NCBI GenBank assembly: GCA_021325675.1
Contig: JAJTCM010000003.1
Location: 186,001-250,000 of the forward strand
DNA: 64,000 nucleotides
Source of the DNA: Crocinitomicaceae bacterium
Lineage (GTDB): Bacteria > Bacteroidota > Bacteroidia > Flavobacteriales_D > Crocinitomicaceae
Direction: 5' to 3'
Under the pieces are notes generated by a model. It was not told where the DNA came from. It did no database searches and saw only the letters and a program-made list of their open reading frames with translations. Positions 40,245 to 49,089 of this stretch are shown here, in pieces; position 1 is the first letter of the stretch; the number at the start of each line of letters is the position of its first letter. A program made the translations under genes and the position numbers.

Positions 40245-43200
40245 TTACTTTACTAACTGAACCTTGCTGATTTTCTCGAAACCATCACCTTTGATGATTA
40301 CCGTGTATAAACCGTCAGCAAAGTCGTACATGCTCACCGGAGCTGCAAGATCTGACGCGTTCAAAAGCAGCACCAATCTGCCCAGCTCATCGCGCAGCTC
40401 AACACTTTGGATCAAATGCATTGATTCGCCCTGGATATTCAGCTGACCGTTTGAAGGGTTCGGGAAGAGCGTAAATTCAATGATCTGCTCCTCTTCTACC
40501 CCAACGCAATCGAGTACATTAATAATACCGCTTGTTGAGCCTGAACAGCCATTGATATCGGTTAAGGTATAAACAACATTATTCGCACCTAAGAGGGACT
40601 GGCCCGGGTTGAAGGTCGTTGTCTCGATACCGTTCACGGTGTAGTTTCCTCCGGAAGGAATTCCGTTTGTAAGAACAAACATTCCTGAAGTGTTACATAC
40701 ATCATTGAACGGTGCAAGCGTAACAACAGGATTTGCATGCTCAACTACGTTCACTACCGCCGAAGTTGCAGTACATCCGTTCACTGTAACAGAAACCGTG
40801 ATATTCTCCGTATTATCTACGTTGATTGTCTGGGCAGTCTCGCCGGTTGACCATTGGAAGTTTGATGTTGCCGATGTTGTCAGGTTTACTGATCCTCCTT
40901 CACAGAAAGTGAAAGAAGTTTGTGATGTAATCAACGGAACATTCGGAGTTTGGTTCACCGTTACCACGAATGGCGCAGATGTAGCAGTACAGCCTAATTG
41001 ATCAACAGTTACACTGAAACTACCGGAGTTTGTAACTGTAATATCCTGTGTAGTCGCTCCCGTAGTCCAGGTGTTTCCTGCCGTTGCAGAAGAGCTCAGT
41101 GTTAACGTTGTGCCTGAACAAAGCGTTGCAGGTCCGTCAGCTGTAATCACCGGTGTTGCCGGGATCGGGTTAACAGTTACGTCAACAGCTGCCGATGCGT
41201 TTTCAATACATCCTCCAAAATTAACGAAGAGATCGTACGTTCCGCTGGTTGTTACTGTGATTGACTGCGTCGTTGCACCATTTGACCAGTGGTTGTTCGT
41301 AGCTGAAGACGAAGTCAGTACCACGTTACCTCCTGCACAGAAAGTTGTAGCACCGTCCGCAGTAATAGTTGGTACCGGCGGAGGCGTTGTATTCACGTTT
41401 ACGATCACGTCAGCTGAAACAGCAGAACAGAAAGCATTGGAAACAGTTACATTATACGTACCGCTTGTTGAAACAGTAATGGCCTGAACCGTTTCACCGC
41501 CTGACCATAAGTTATCCGTTAGTGAAGAAGAAGTCAGGACAACATTGTCACCGATACAGATATCAGTTGGGCCGCTGGCAGTAATTGTCGGCGTTGCAGG
41601 AACAGGATTAACCGTTACCACTTCATCAACTGAAACGGAAGCACAACCTGCCTGCTCAACAGTCACACCGTAGTTACCGGAAGCTGTTACAGTAATTGAC
41701 TGCGTTGTTTCACCTGTAGACCAGATATTGTCTGTCGGAGAGGACGAAGTCAATACAACGGAACCGCCGTCACAGAAAGTTGTTACGCCACCCGCGGTAA
41801 TTGTTGGAACTGCAGGCATTGGGTTTACTGTTACTATCTCGTCCAGGGACGTTTCCGAACATGATCCTTCGGTTACCGTTACCGTGTAAGTTCCGCTGGT
41901 TGTTACTGTAATAGACTGGGTTGTTTCGCCGGTAGACCAAACAATGTTGGAAGCAGCAGACGAAGTCAGTATTACGTCGTCACCATCACAGAAAGTTGTT
42001 ACCCCGTCAGCCGTAATTGTTGGAACTGCCGGAGGCAATACCGGGTTAAGGGTTACGGAAAGCGTATTGGATGCACATCCGTCGTTGAAAGTAATATCAT
42101 ACGTACCGGCAGCCAGGCTTGTCAATGTGAAAGGTAAAGTCACACCAACTTCTGTTCCTGTTGCGGTACCTGTGTAAGATACATCACCTGTTGCTGTTCC
42201 GATCACTTCAATCGTACCGTCGGACACACCGCATAAAGTAGGATCTGTTGTTACACCGGCCGTAATTGTTTCAACCGGGTTCACTGTTACTATTTCATCA
42301 AGTGAAACAGCTGAACAGATTCCCATAGCAACAGTTACATTGTATGTTCCGCTTGTTGTTACCGTAATAGACTGCGTAGTTTCGCCGGTAGACCAAACGT
42401 TATCTGTTGCAGAAGATGAAGTCAGGATAACCGAGCCACCGTCGCAGAAAGTTGTAGCGCCGCCCGCCGTAATTGTCGGCACAGCAGGCTGAGGAAGAAC
42501 TTCTACATTCTCAACCGCTGCCGCTGAAGTACAACCGCCTGCGTTCAGAACGAGTGTTACGACGCTGGTTGTTGAAACGGTAATGCTTTGTGTTGTTTCA
42601 CCGGTCGACCAAACGTTGTCAACTGCTGAGGACGAAGTCAGGATGACAGAACCGCCATCGCAGAAAGTTGTTCCGCCGCCAGGAATGATTGTCGGTGCAG
42701 CAGGTGCTCCCGGATCACTCAGGCTGACGCTTACTGAATTAGAAGTACAGCCATTGCTGTCGAATGTAAAGTTATATGTTCCGGCAGTCAATCCGCTGAA
42801 AGCATAAGGAAGTGTAATTCCAAGGTTTGACCCGGCCATTGTTCCCGTCCAGTTCAGGTTACCTGTTCCGACACCTGAAATTTCAAGTGCACCGTCAGTA
42901 CCGCCGCAGGTTGAAGGATTCACAACATTGATCGCTGAAATCGTTACCAGAGGAGTTACCGTTACAATCTCGCTTGTTGTAGCAGAGCTGCACCCGGCTG
43001 TTGAAGCGTAAACGGAGTAAGTTCCGGAAGTTGTCACGGTAATAGACTGGGTTGTTTCACCCGTGGACCATACATTATCAACAGCGGAGGAAGAAGTCAA
43101 TGTTAACGATTCGCCGTCACAAATTGTTAACGGGCCGCTGGCAGTAATTGTTGGCGTTGCAGGAGCCCCCGGATCGATGAGCATCACATTTACGCTATTG

Positions 43201-46200
43201 GAATTACATCCGTCGTTGAAGACGAAATCATAAGTTCCGGCACCAAGACCAGTTACAATGAACGGCAAAGTAACACCGGCTTCCATTCCTGAAGCTGTTC
43301 CTGTATACGTCAGGTCTCCCGTTCCGGTTCCTGTAATCTGAATTGTTCCGTCCGTAGCACCGCAGCTTGATGGGTCGCTAAGGAAACCTTGTGCAATCGC
43401 AGCACCGGAGTTAACCGTTACCACCTCATCCAGGGAAGTCGCGGTACATCCGGCCATGTCAACGGTTACATTATAGTTTCCGCCCGCCATCACGGTGATG
43501 CTTTGAGTTGTTTCACCCGTTGACCAGGTGTTGTTTACTGCTGAAGAAGATGTCAGTACAACTGATCCGCCTACGCAGAAAGTAGTCGTGCCGCCCGCCA
43601 TGATCGTTGGAATTGCAGGTACAGGGTTTACTGTTACCACTTCATCCAAAGAAGCCGGTGAGTTACAGCCCGCCGTTGAAACGAATACGGAGTAAGTTCC
43701 GGAAGTTGAAACCGTAATGCTCTGTGTAGTTTCACCTGTTGACCAGATGTTATCCACTGCAGAAGAAGAAGTCAGCACAACAGAACCGCCGTCACAGAAA
43801 GTAGTCGGGCCACCGGCAGTAATTGTCGGCGTGGCAGGCGCTCCCGGATCGGAAAGCGTTATTGTTAATGTATTTGAAAGACATCCGTCATCAAAAGTAA
43901 AATCATACGTTCCTGCCCCAAGGCCTGTTAAAGTATAAGGCAAAGTAATTCCTGCATCAGTTCCGGTAATCGTTCCGGTATAATTCAGGTCACCTGTACC
44001 AACTCCGATGATTTCGATGCTTCCATCCAATGCTGAGCATACGGAAGGATCGATCGTCGTTCCCTGGGCGATTACTGCTCCAGGAGTTACGGTTACCACC
44101 TCATCCAGGGAAGTTGCCGTACATCCGGCCACATCAACTGTCACGTTGTAATTTCCGCCGGTAGTTACGGTAATGGACTGTGTCGTTTCGCCTGTTGACC
44201 AAACGTTATCTGTTGCAGAAGAAGATGTCAGCATAACTGATCCGCCGTTGCAGAAAGTAGTTGTTCCGCCCGCAGTAATTGTTGGCGTAGCAGGAACAGG
44301 ATTCACAGTTACTACTTCATCCGGAGAAGTTGGTGATGTACATCCCGCCGTTGAAACGAATACGGAATAGGTACCGCTTGTTGACACCGTGATACTTTGA
44401 GTTGTTTCACCAGTCGACCAAACATTATCTGATGCTGAAGAAGAAGTGAGCACAACAGAGCCACCGTCACAGAAAGTAGTCGGGCCACCAGCTGTAATTG
44501 TTGGCATTGCAGGCGCTCCCGGATCGGAAAGCGTCACGGAAACTGTATTGGAGTTACATCCGTCGTTGAACGTAAAATCGTAAGTTCCTGCGCCCAGGCC
44601 CGTCAATGTATAAGGTAACGTAATACCAACATCTGTTCCTGTCAGCGTACCGATGTAAGAAAGGTCACCTGTTCCGGCCCCTGTAATTTCAATGCTTCCA
44701 TCGGCAGCGAGACAAGCAGAAGGATCCACTGTTATTCCCTGTGCGATAGCCTGACCGAAGTTCACCGTTACTACTTCATCCATGGAAGTATTTGAACATG
44801 TTCCGTTCGTTACGCTCACATTGTAATTGCCTGAAGCAGTTACAGTAATAGATTGTGTTGTTTCGCCTGTTGACCAAACGTTATCTGTTGCAGAAGAAGA
44901 TGTCAGCATAACTGAACCGCCATTGCAGAATGTTGTTGCCCCTCCTGCTGTGATTGTCGGCAGGGCAGGCATCATATCAACTGTTACGACTTCACTTGCA
45001 CTTGCTGAATTACATCCGGCAGTAGAAACGAATACGGAATAAGTTCCGCCAGCAGTTACAGTAATGCTTTGTGTTGTTTCGCCTGTAGACCATACATTGT
45101 CAACGGCAGAGGAAGATGTCAGCATAACTGATGCTCCGTTGCAGAAAGTTGTAGGTCCGCCCGGTGTAATGGTTGGAGCTGCCGGTGCACCCGGATCAGA
45201 AACAGATACTGTTACTGTATTGGAGTTACATCCGTCATTAAAGGTAAAATCATAGCTTCCGGCACCCAGTCCCATCAATGTATAAGGTAAAGTTACCCCA
45301 ACATCTGTTCCCGTGGCTGTGCCTGTATAAGAAAGGTCACCTGTTCCGGCGCCGGTAATTTCAATGCTTCCGTCCATCGCCCCGCAAGAAGATGGATTTG
45401 TTGCTGCACCTTGTGCAATTACAGCGCCCATGTTTACAGTCACCATTTCGTTAGCCGAAGTTGCTGAACATGCGCCAAGGGAAACCGTTACGTTGTAATT
45501 TCCTCCTGCTGTAACAGTAATTGACTGTGTCGTTTCGCCTGTTGACCAAACGTTATCTGTTGCAGAAGAAGATGTCAGCATAACTGAACCGCCGTTGCAG
45601 AATGTTGTGGCTCCACCCGCTGTGATTGTCGGCATAGCCGGAACAGGGTCAACGGTTACAACTTCGCTCACCGTACCTGAAGTACAACCAGCCGTTGAAA
45701 CATGCACAGAATAAGTTCCGCCTGTAGTTACAGTAATTGATTGTGTAGTTTCGCCTGTAGACCAAACATTGTCAACTGCAGAAGATGAAGTCAGCATAAC
45801 TGAGCCGCCGTCACAGAAGGTAGTTGGCCCGCCTGCTGTAATTACCGGATCAGCCGGAGCTCCCGGATCAGAAATAGATACTGTTACCGTGTTGGAGTTA
45901 CATCCGTCATTAAAGGTAAAATCATAGCTTCCGGCGCCCAGTCCCGTCAATGTATAAGGTAAAGTTACCCCAACATCTGTTCCCGTGGCTGTGCCGGTAT
46001 AAGAAAGGTCACCGGTTCCGGCGCCGGTAATTTCAATGCTTCCGTCCATCGCACCACAGGCAGATGGATTTGTTGCAGTTCCCTGAGCAATTGCAGCTCC
46101 CATGTTTACAGTCACCATTTCGTTAGCCGAAGTTGCTGAACATGCGCCAAGGGAAACCGTTACGTTGTAATTTCCTCCTGCCGTCACAGTAATTGACTGT

Positions 46201-48878
46201 GTCGTTTCACCAGTTGACCAGGTATTGTTTACCGCGGAAGACGAGGTCAGCATAACTGAACCGCCGTTGCAGAAAGTGGTTGCTCCACCCGCTGTGATTG
46301 TCGGCATAGCCGGAACAGGATCAACGGTTACAGCTTCACCCAGGGAAACCGGCGAATCACAACCTGCTGTTGAAACATGCACAGAATAAGTTCCGCCTGT
46401 AGTTACAGTAATTGATTGGGTAGTTTCGCCTGTAGACCAAACATTGTCAACTGCAGAAGAAGAAGTCAGTGTAACCGAACCACCGTCACAGAAAGTTGTA
46501 GCCCCGCCCGCAGTAATAGTTGGCATAGCCGGTGTTGCAGGATCATTCAGGGTTACGTTGATTGTGTTAGAAGTACATCCATCATCAAAAGTAAAATTGT
46601 ATGTTCCGGCAGCAAGTCCCATCAATGTGTAAGGTAAAGTAACCCCAACATCTGTTCCTGTTGCTGTTCCTGTGTAAGAAAGATCACCTGTTCCTGAACC
46701 GGTAATTTCAATGCTTCCGTCAGTACCCAGGCAAGTAGTAGGGTGGCTCAAAGCTCCGGCAGCAATTGTTGGAGACGCAACAGTCAGCAGAGCTGAAGCC
46801 GAGTTATCCGTACCGCAGGAATTGGTCACTTCACAGTAATACAGGTTACCGTTCATCGCAGCGCCGGCACCCGTGATCGTTAATGTGCTTGTTGTTGCAC
46901 CGGAGTAAACAACGCCGTCAGTAATGGGCGTAAAACCGCTTCCGCTGTCTTCCATCCACTGGTAGTTCAATGTGGCATCACCCGTTGCTGTCACCGTGAA
47001 TGTTGTATTGTCGCCATTGCAAATTGAGCTGGCCATGGGATCAGCTGTAACATCCGCAGGAACACAGGCGCTTTGGATCAAAACACCATAATCTTCCACA
47101 TCGGCAATAAACATGTTTGCGCCACAGGTTCTTTCAGCCGCCGTAATGGAAGTTGTTTCACCAATAATACGCATTCTGAGCAGCGTATTCTGAACAGCTG
47201 TTGCCGGGATGAGAACGTTTCCGCTAATTGTGTTGGTTGAGCTTGCCGGAGTAGAGCCTGTCAAAACCTGCTCACCTGCATCTGCAAAATCCCCGTCATT
47301 ATTGTAATCGATATATGCTTCGAAAACTTCAGCGCCTGATCCGCCGGCACGAACTGAAACGGAAAGGCTGTATGTCTGGCCTTCCTCAACAATCGTGTTC
47401 TGGTCGCAGGAGTAATTTGTGTATTCTACGTTCGTCAGTGTTGAAGTTGAATTATTAATCGTATTGAATGTTACGTTATTGATCGTCTGAGCGAAATTTC
47501 CTTCGTTCGTCGAGTTTGGTGTACATGCAGCTGTAGGTGCAGCGCTCACTACGAGGTAATCGCTCTTTGTGAGCACATCTGTTCCTGCACCGCTTGTAAC
47601 CGTCAGTGTAATGTCATAGGTTCCGGCATCGTTGAATGTGATGCGCGGGTTTTGATCTGTAGAGTTATACGTTGTTGTTCCGTTAGTAAATGTCCAGTTA
47701 AACGTAATTCCTGTCCAGGCAGATGAAGGCAGGTAGGAATTCGGAACGCAGGAAGACAAATCATAAAACTGTACGGTCTGTCCTGTTCCGCATAAAATTG
47801 AGCTAGCAGCACTAAAATCTACACCCGGTGCTGAAACAGGAACCAAAGCGTTATTTCCGTTCGTCATCAGGAAGGAAGCCCGGGTACCGGTTACTGCCGC
47901 CTGCATACGTGTTTTTTGGTTGGCTGTAAACTCATTCTGGCAGGCATCGTTGGAGTAATCCATATAATTGTGGATGAACAAATTGCTCGATGAACCGCCA
48001 TCGCAGCCATTTGCCGCAACAACGCAGTCACTGCTGCTCTGAACATGCGGAGGCGTATCTGCACAGCAATCACCTACATCAGAGCCGCAGCCGTTTCCTA
48101 CCGGGCAGGTACCATTATCAAGGTCACCTTCGAATGTATGGAATAAGTTCAGGGAATGGCCGATTTCGTGCACGCCTGTTGAGCTGTATGGATCTTCAAA
48201 ATTATTGGCGAGGATTACCGCACCGTCACTGGCAGTACCGTGGCTGCTGGCAAAAAAAGCATAGCCCTGGATCCCGGAGCCACCACCATTATTATCGATT
48301 TCTGACACAAGCCAGATGTTGTAGTATTTGTTTTTGTCCCAGGAGATCAAAGCCTTGAGGGCAGCATCCGTAATACCGGCCGTGCTGCGTCTAACGCCTG
48401 AAGCCATATAAGTTGCGTTCCCGGTCATATCAAAACGGTTGATCCCGTTTGTACAGTTCCCTAAAGGATCGCGGACTGCAAGCACATATTCCACTTCCGT
48501 ATCAACACCATTGCCATCTCCGGGAGAACCGGCTTCCTTGCGCATCATTTCGTTCAATCCGCGGATTGCATCTTTGATTTGCTGGTCAGTGATATCGGTC
48601 AGCGATGTTCCCGTAGTCATTACGTGAACTACAACCGGGATCTGGTAAATTGTACCCGCTTTCGGCTGATAACCACCATTCCTTAACAAATTATTGAACT
48701 GTTCTGTTTTAAGCTTATACGCAGGATCAGAATTTTCAAGTTCTTTGTGGATACTGTTGAATCCACATTTTGGGACGCGGTCCCGGAGAGTAGTCTGAGA
48801 GTTAATTTCCTCCACTTGTGACCGAAGAACACCGGTAAGAAAAGTTAATCCAAAAGTTAGTAATAGAATTTTTTTCAT
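40245..48878 (-). CDS. Giant secreted M43 metalloprotease with Ig-like and SprB-like repeat array
   Basis: About 2,877 residues from ATG 48878. In order: signal peptide (1-20); M43 catalytic domain with HEIGHSLNLFHTFEGD (zinc ligands at 237, 241 and 247) and the downstream DCCADTPPH turn; PKD domain (about 360-465); GEVED domain (about 470-615, EAYIDYNNDGDFADAGEQVL); one Ig-like domain; a repeat array (about 700-2710); and a T9SS type A sorting domain at the end (FTLFPNPSNGQLNIQGESMH ... KISKVQLVK). Two kinds of unit alternate in the array, each with a conserved Cys pair. M43 enzymes cut extracellular proteins, and the array probably works as a surface stalk or adhesin. The gene resembles the neighbour at 49090-53166. 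The longer frame from GTG 48923 adds a non-signal extension and is rejected. Confidence 0.9.
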   Translation of the reverse strand: MKKILLLTFGLTFLTGVLRSQVEEINSQTTLRDRVPKCGFNSIHKELENSDPAYKLKTEQFNNLLRNGGYQPKAGTIYQIPVVVHVMTTGTSLTDITDQQIKDAIRGLNEMMRKEAGSPGDGNGVDTEVEYVLAVRDPLGNCTNGINRFDMTGNATYMASGVRRSTAGITDAALKALISWDKNKYYNIWLVSEIDNNGGGSGIQGYAFFASSHGTASDGAVILANNFEDPYSSTGVHEIGHSLNLFHTFEGDLDNGTCPVGNGCGSDVGDCCADTPPHVQSSSDCVVAANGCDGGSSSNLFIHNYMDYSNDACQNEFTANQKTRMQAAVTGTRASFLMTNGNNALVPVSAPGVDFSAASSILCGTGQTVQFYDLSSCVPNSYLPSSAWTGITFNWTFTNGTTTYNSTDQNPRITFNDAGTYDITLTVTSGAGTDVLTKSDYLVVSAAPTAACTPNSTNEGNFAQTINNVTFNTINNSTSTLTNVEYTNYSCDQNTIVEEGQTYSLSVSVRAGGSGAEVFEAYIDYNNDGDFADAGEQVLTGSTPASSTNTISGNVLIPATAVQNTLLRMRIIGETTSITAAERTCGANMFIADVEDYGVLIQSACVPADVTADPMASSICNGDNTTFTVTATGDATLNYQWMEDSGSGFTPITDGVVYSGATTSTLTITGAGAAMNGNLYYCEVTNSCGTDNSASALLTVASPTIAAGALSHPTTCLGTDGSIEITGSGTGDLSYTGTATGTDVGVTLPYTLMGLAAGTYNFTFDDGCTSNTINVTLNDPATPAMPTITAGGATTFCDGGSVTLTSSSAVDNVWSTGETTQSITVTTGGTYSVHVSTAGCDSPVSLGEAVTVDPVPAMPTITAGGATTFCNGGSVMLTSSSAVNNTWSTGETTQSITVTAGGNYNVTVSLGACSATSANEMVTVNMGAAIAQGTATNPSACGAMDGSIEITGAGTGDLSYTGTATGTDVGVTLPYTLTGLGAGSYDFTFNDGCNSNTVTVSISDPGAPADPVITAGGPTTFCDGGSVMLTSSSAVDNVWSTGETTQSITVTTGGTYSVHVSTAGCTSGTVSEVVTVDPVPAMPTITAGGATTFCNGGSVMLTSSSATDNVWSTGETTQSITVTAGGNYNVTVSLGACSATSANEMVTVNMGAVIAQGAATNPSSCGAMDGSIEITGAGTGDLSYTGTATGTDVGVTLPYTLMGLGAGSYDFTFNDGCNSNTVTVSVSDPGAPAAPTITPGGPTTFCNGASVMLTSSSAVDNVWSTGETTQSITVTAGGTYSVFVSTAGCNSASASEVVTVDMMPALPTITAGGATTFCNGGSVMLTSSSATDNVWSTGETTQSITVTASGNYNVSVTNGTCSNTSMDEVVTVNFGQAIAQGITVDPSACLAADGSIEITGAGTGDLSYIGTLTGTDVGITLPYTLTGLGAGTYDFTFNDGCNSNTVSVTLSDPGAPAMPTITAGGPTTFCDGGSVVLTSSSASDNVWSTGETTQSITVSTSGTYSVFVSTAGCTSPTSPDEVVTVNPVPATPTITAGGTTTFCNGGSVMLTSSSATDNVWSTGETTQSITVTTGGNYNVTVDVAGCTATSLDEVVTVTPGAVIAQGTTIDPSVCSALDGSIEIIGVGTGDLNYTGTITGTDAGITLPYTLTGLGAGTYDFTFDDGCLSNTLTITLSDPGAPATPTITAGGPTTFCDGGSVVLTSSSAVDNIWSTGETTQSITVSTSGTYSVFVSTAGCNSPASLDEVVTVNPVPAIPTIMAGGTTTFCVGGSVVLTSSSAVNNTWSTGETTQSITVMAGGNYNVTVDMAGCTATSLDEVVTVNSGAAIAQGFLSDPSSCGATDGTIQITGTGTGDLTYTGTASGMEAGVTLPFIVTGLGAGTYDFVFNDGCNSNSVNVMLIDPGAPATPTITASGPLTICDGESLTLTSSSAVDNVWSTGETTQSITVTTSGTYSVYASTAGCSSATTSEIVTVTPLVTISAINVVNPSTCGGTDGALEISGVGTGNLNWTGTMAGSNLGITLPYAFSGLTAGTYNFTFDSNGCTSNSVSVSLSDPGAPAAPTIIPGGGTTFCDGGSVILTSSSAVDNVWSTGETTQSITVSTTSVVTLVLNAGGCTSAAAVENVEVLPQPAVPTITAGGATTFCDGGSVILTSSSATDNVWSTGETTQSITVTTSGTYNVTVAMGICSAVSLDEIVTVNPVETITAGVTTDPTLCGVSDGTIEVIGTATGDVSYTGTATGTEVGVTLPFTLTSLAAGTYDITFNDGCASNTLSVTLNPVLPPAVPTITADGVTTFCDGDDVILTSSAASNIVWSTGETTQSITVTTSGTYTVTVTEGSCSETSLDEIVTVNPMPAVPTITAGGVTTFCDGGSVVLTSSSPTDNIWSTGETTQSITVTASGNYGVTVEQAGCASVSVDEVVTVNPVPATPTITASGPTDICIGDNVVLTSSSLTDNLWSGGETVQAITVSTSGTYNVTVSNAFCSAVSADVIVNVNTTPPPVPTITADGATTFCAGGNVVLTSSSATNNHWSNGATTQSITVTTSGTYDLFVNFGGCIENASAAVDVTVNPIPATPVITADGPATLCSGTTLTLSSSATAGNTWTTGATTQDITVTNSGSFSVTVDQLGCTATSAPFVVTVNQTPNVPLITSQTSFTFCEGGSVNLTTSATSNFQWSTGETAQTINVDNTENITVSVTVNGCTATSAVVNVVEHANPVVTLAPFNDVCNTSGMFVLTNGIPSGGNYTVNGIETTTFNPGQSLLGANNVVYTLTDINGCSGSTSGIINVLDCVGVEEEQIIEFTLFPNPSNGQLNIQGESMHLIQSVELRDELGRLVLLLNASDLAAPVSMYDFADGLYTVIIKGDGFEKISKVQLVK
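40740..46780 (-). repeat. Higher-order protein-coding repeat array (about 19 Ig-like and 8 SprB-like units)
   Basis: Ig-like units of about 71 residues share TTFCDGGSVxLTSS and WSTGETTQSITV. SprB-like units of about 80 residues share CGAMDGSIEITGAGTGDLSY and GLGAGSYDFTFNDGC. From about 42.7 to 46.8 kb they form a supermodule of one SprB-like plus two Ig-like units, period near 675 bp, with one exception carrying a single Ig unit. The last six Ig-like units have no SprB-like spacers and are more diverged. DNA identity between neighbouring supermodules (for instance 45.2 and 45.9 kb) is high over dozens of bases, which suggests recent duplication or gene conversion. Confidence 0.85.
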
Positions 48879-49036
48879 CTGCTTGAGTTTAAATCGACCA
48901 TGAAGATAAAAAAACAGAGTCACATATTCCCGTTTTTTTTGTTATTTTTTTCAATACCTGCGTTTTATCGAATATTTAAAGCAATTTATCCTGACATTTT
49001 AAGTATTTCAGCTATGGCTTAAAAATCAAACGGCAC

Positions 49037-49066
49037 AAAAAAAGGGCAGCGTTTGAGCTGCCCTTC
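49037..49066 (-). terminator. Intrinsic terminator of the second M43 gene
   Basis: On the minus strand GGGCAGC, a 5-base loop and GCTGCCC form a perfect 7-bp stem, followed by a run of T. It lies 24 bases past the stop of the gene ending at 49090. Confidence 0.88.
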
Positions 49067-49089
49067 TGGTTTTATTAGAATCCTTAAGC

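Noticed and set aside
40264-46637. Many open frames on the plus strand across the giant repeat gene
   Set aside because: They recur with the repeat period, share the same words such as SPVDQTLSTAEE and are the antisense of the Ig-like units; shadows of the real gene.
40740-46780. The regular array considered as a CRISPR or satellite
   Set aside because: The period is protein-coding, in frame throughout, with amino-acid conservation; it is a coding repeat.
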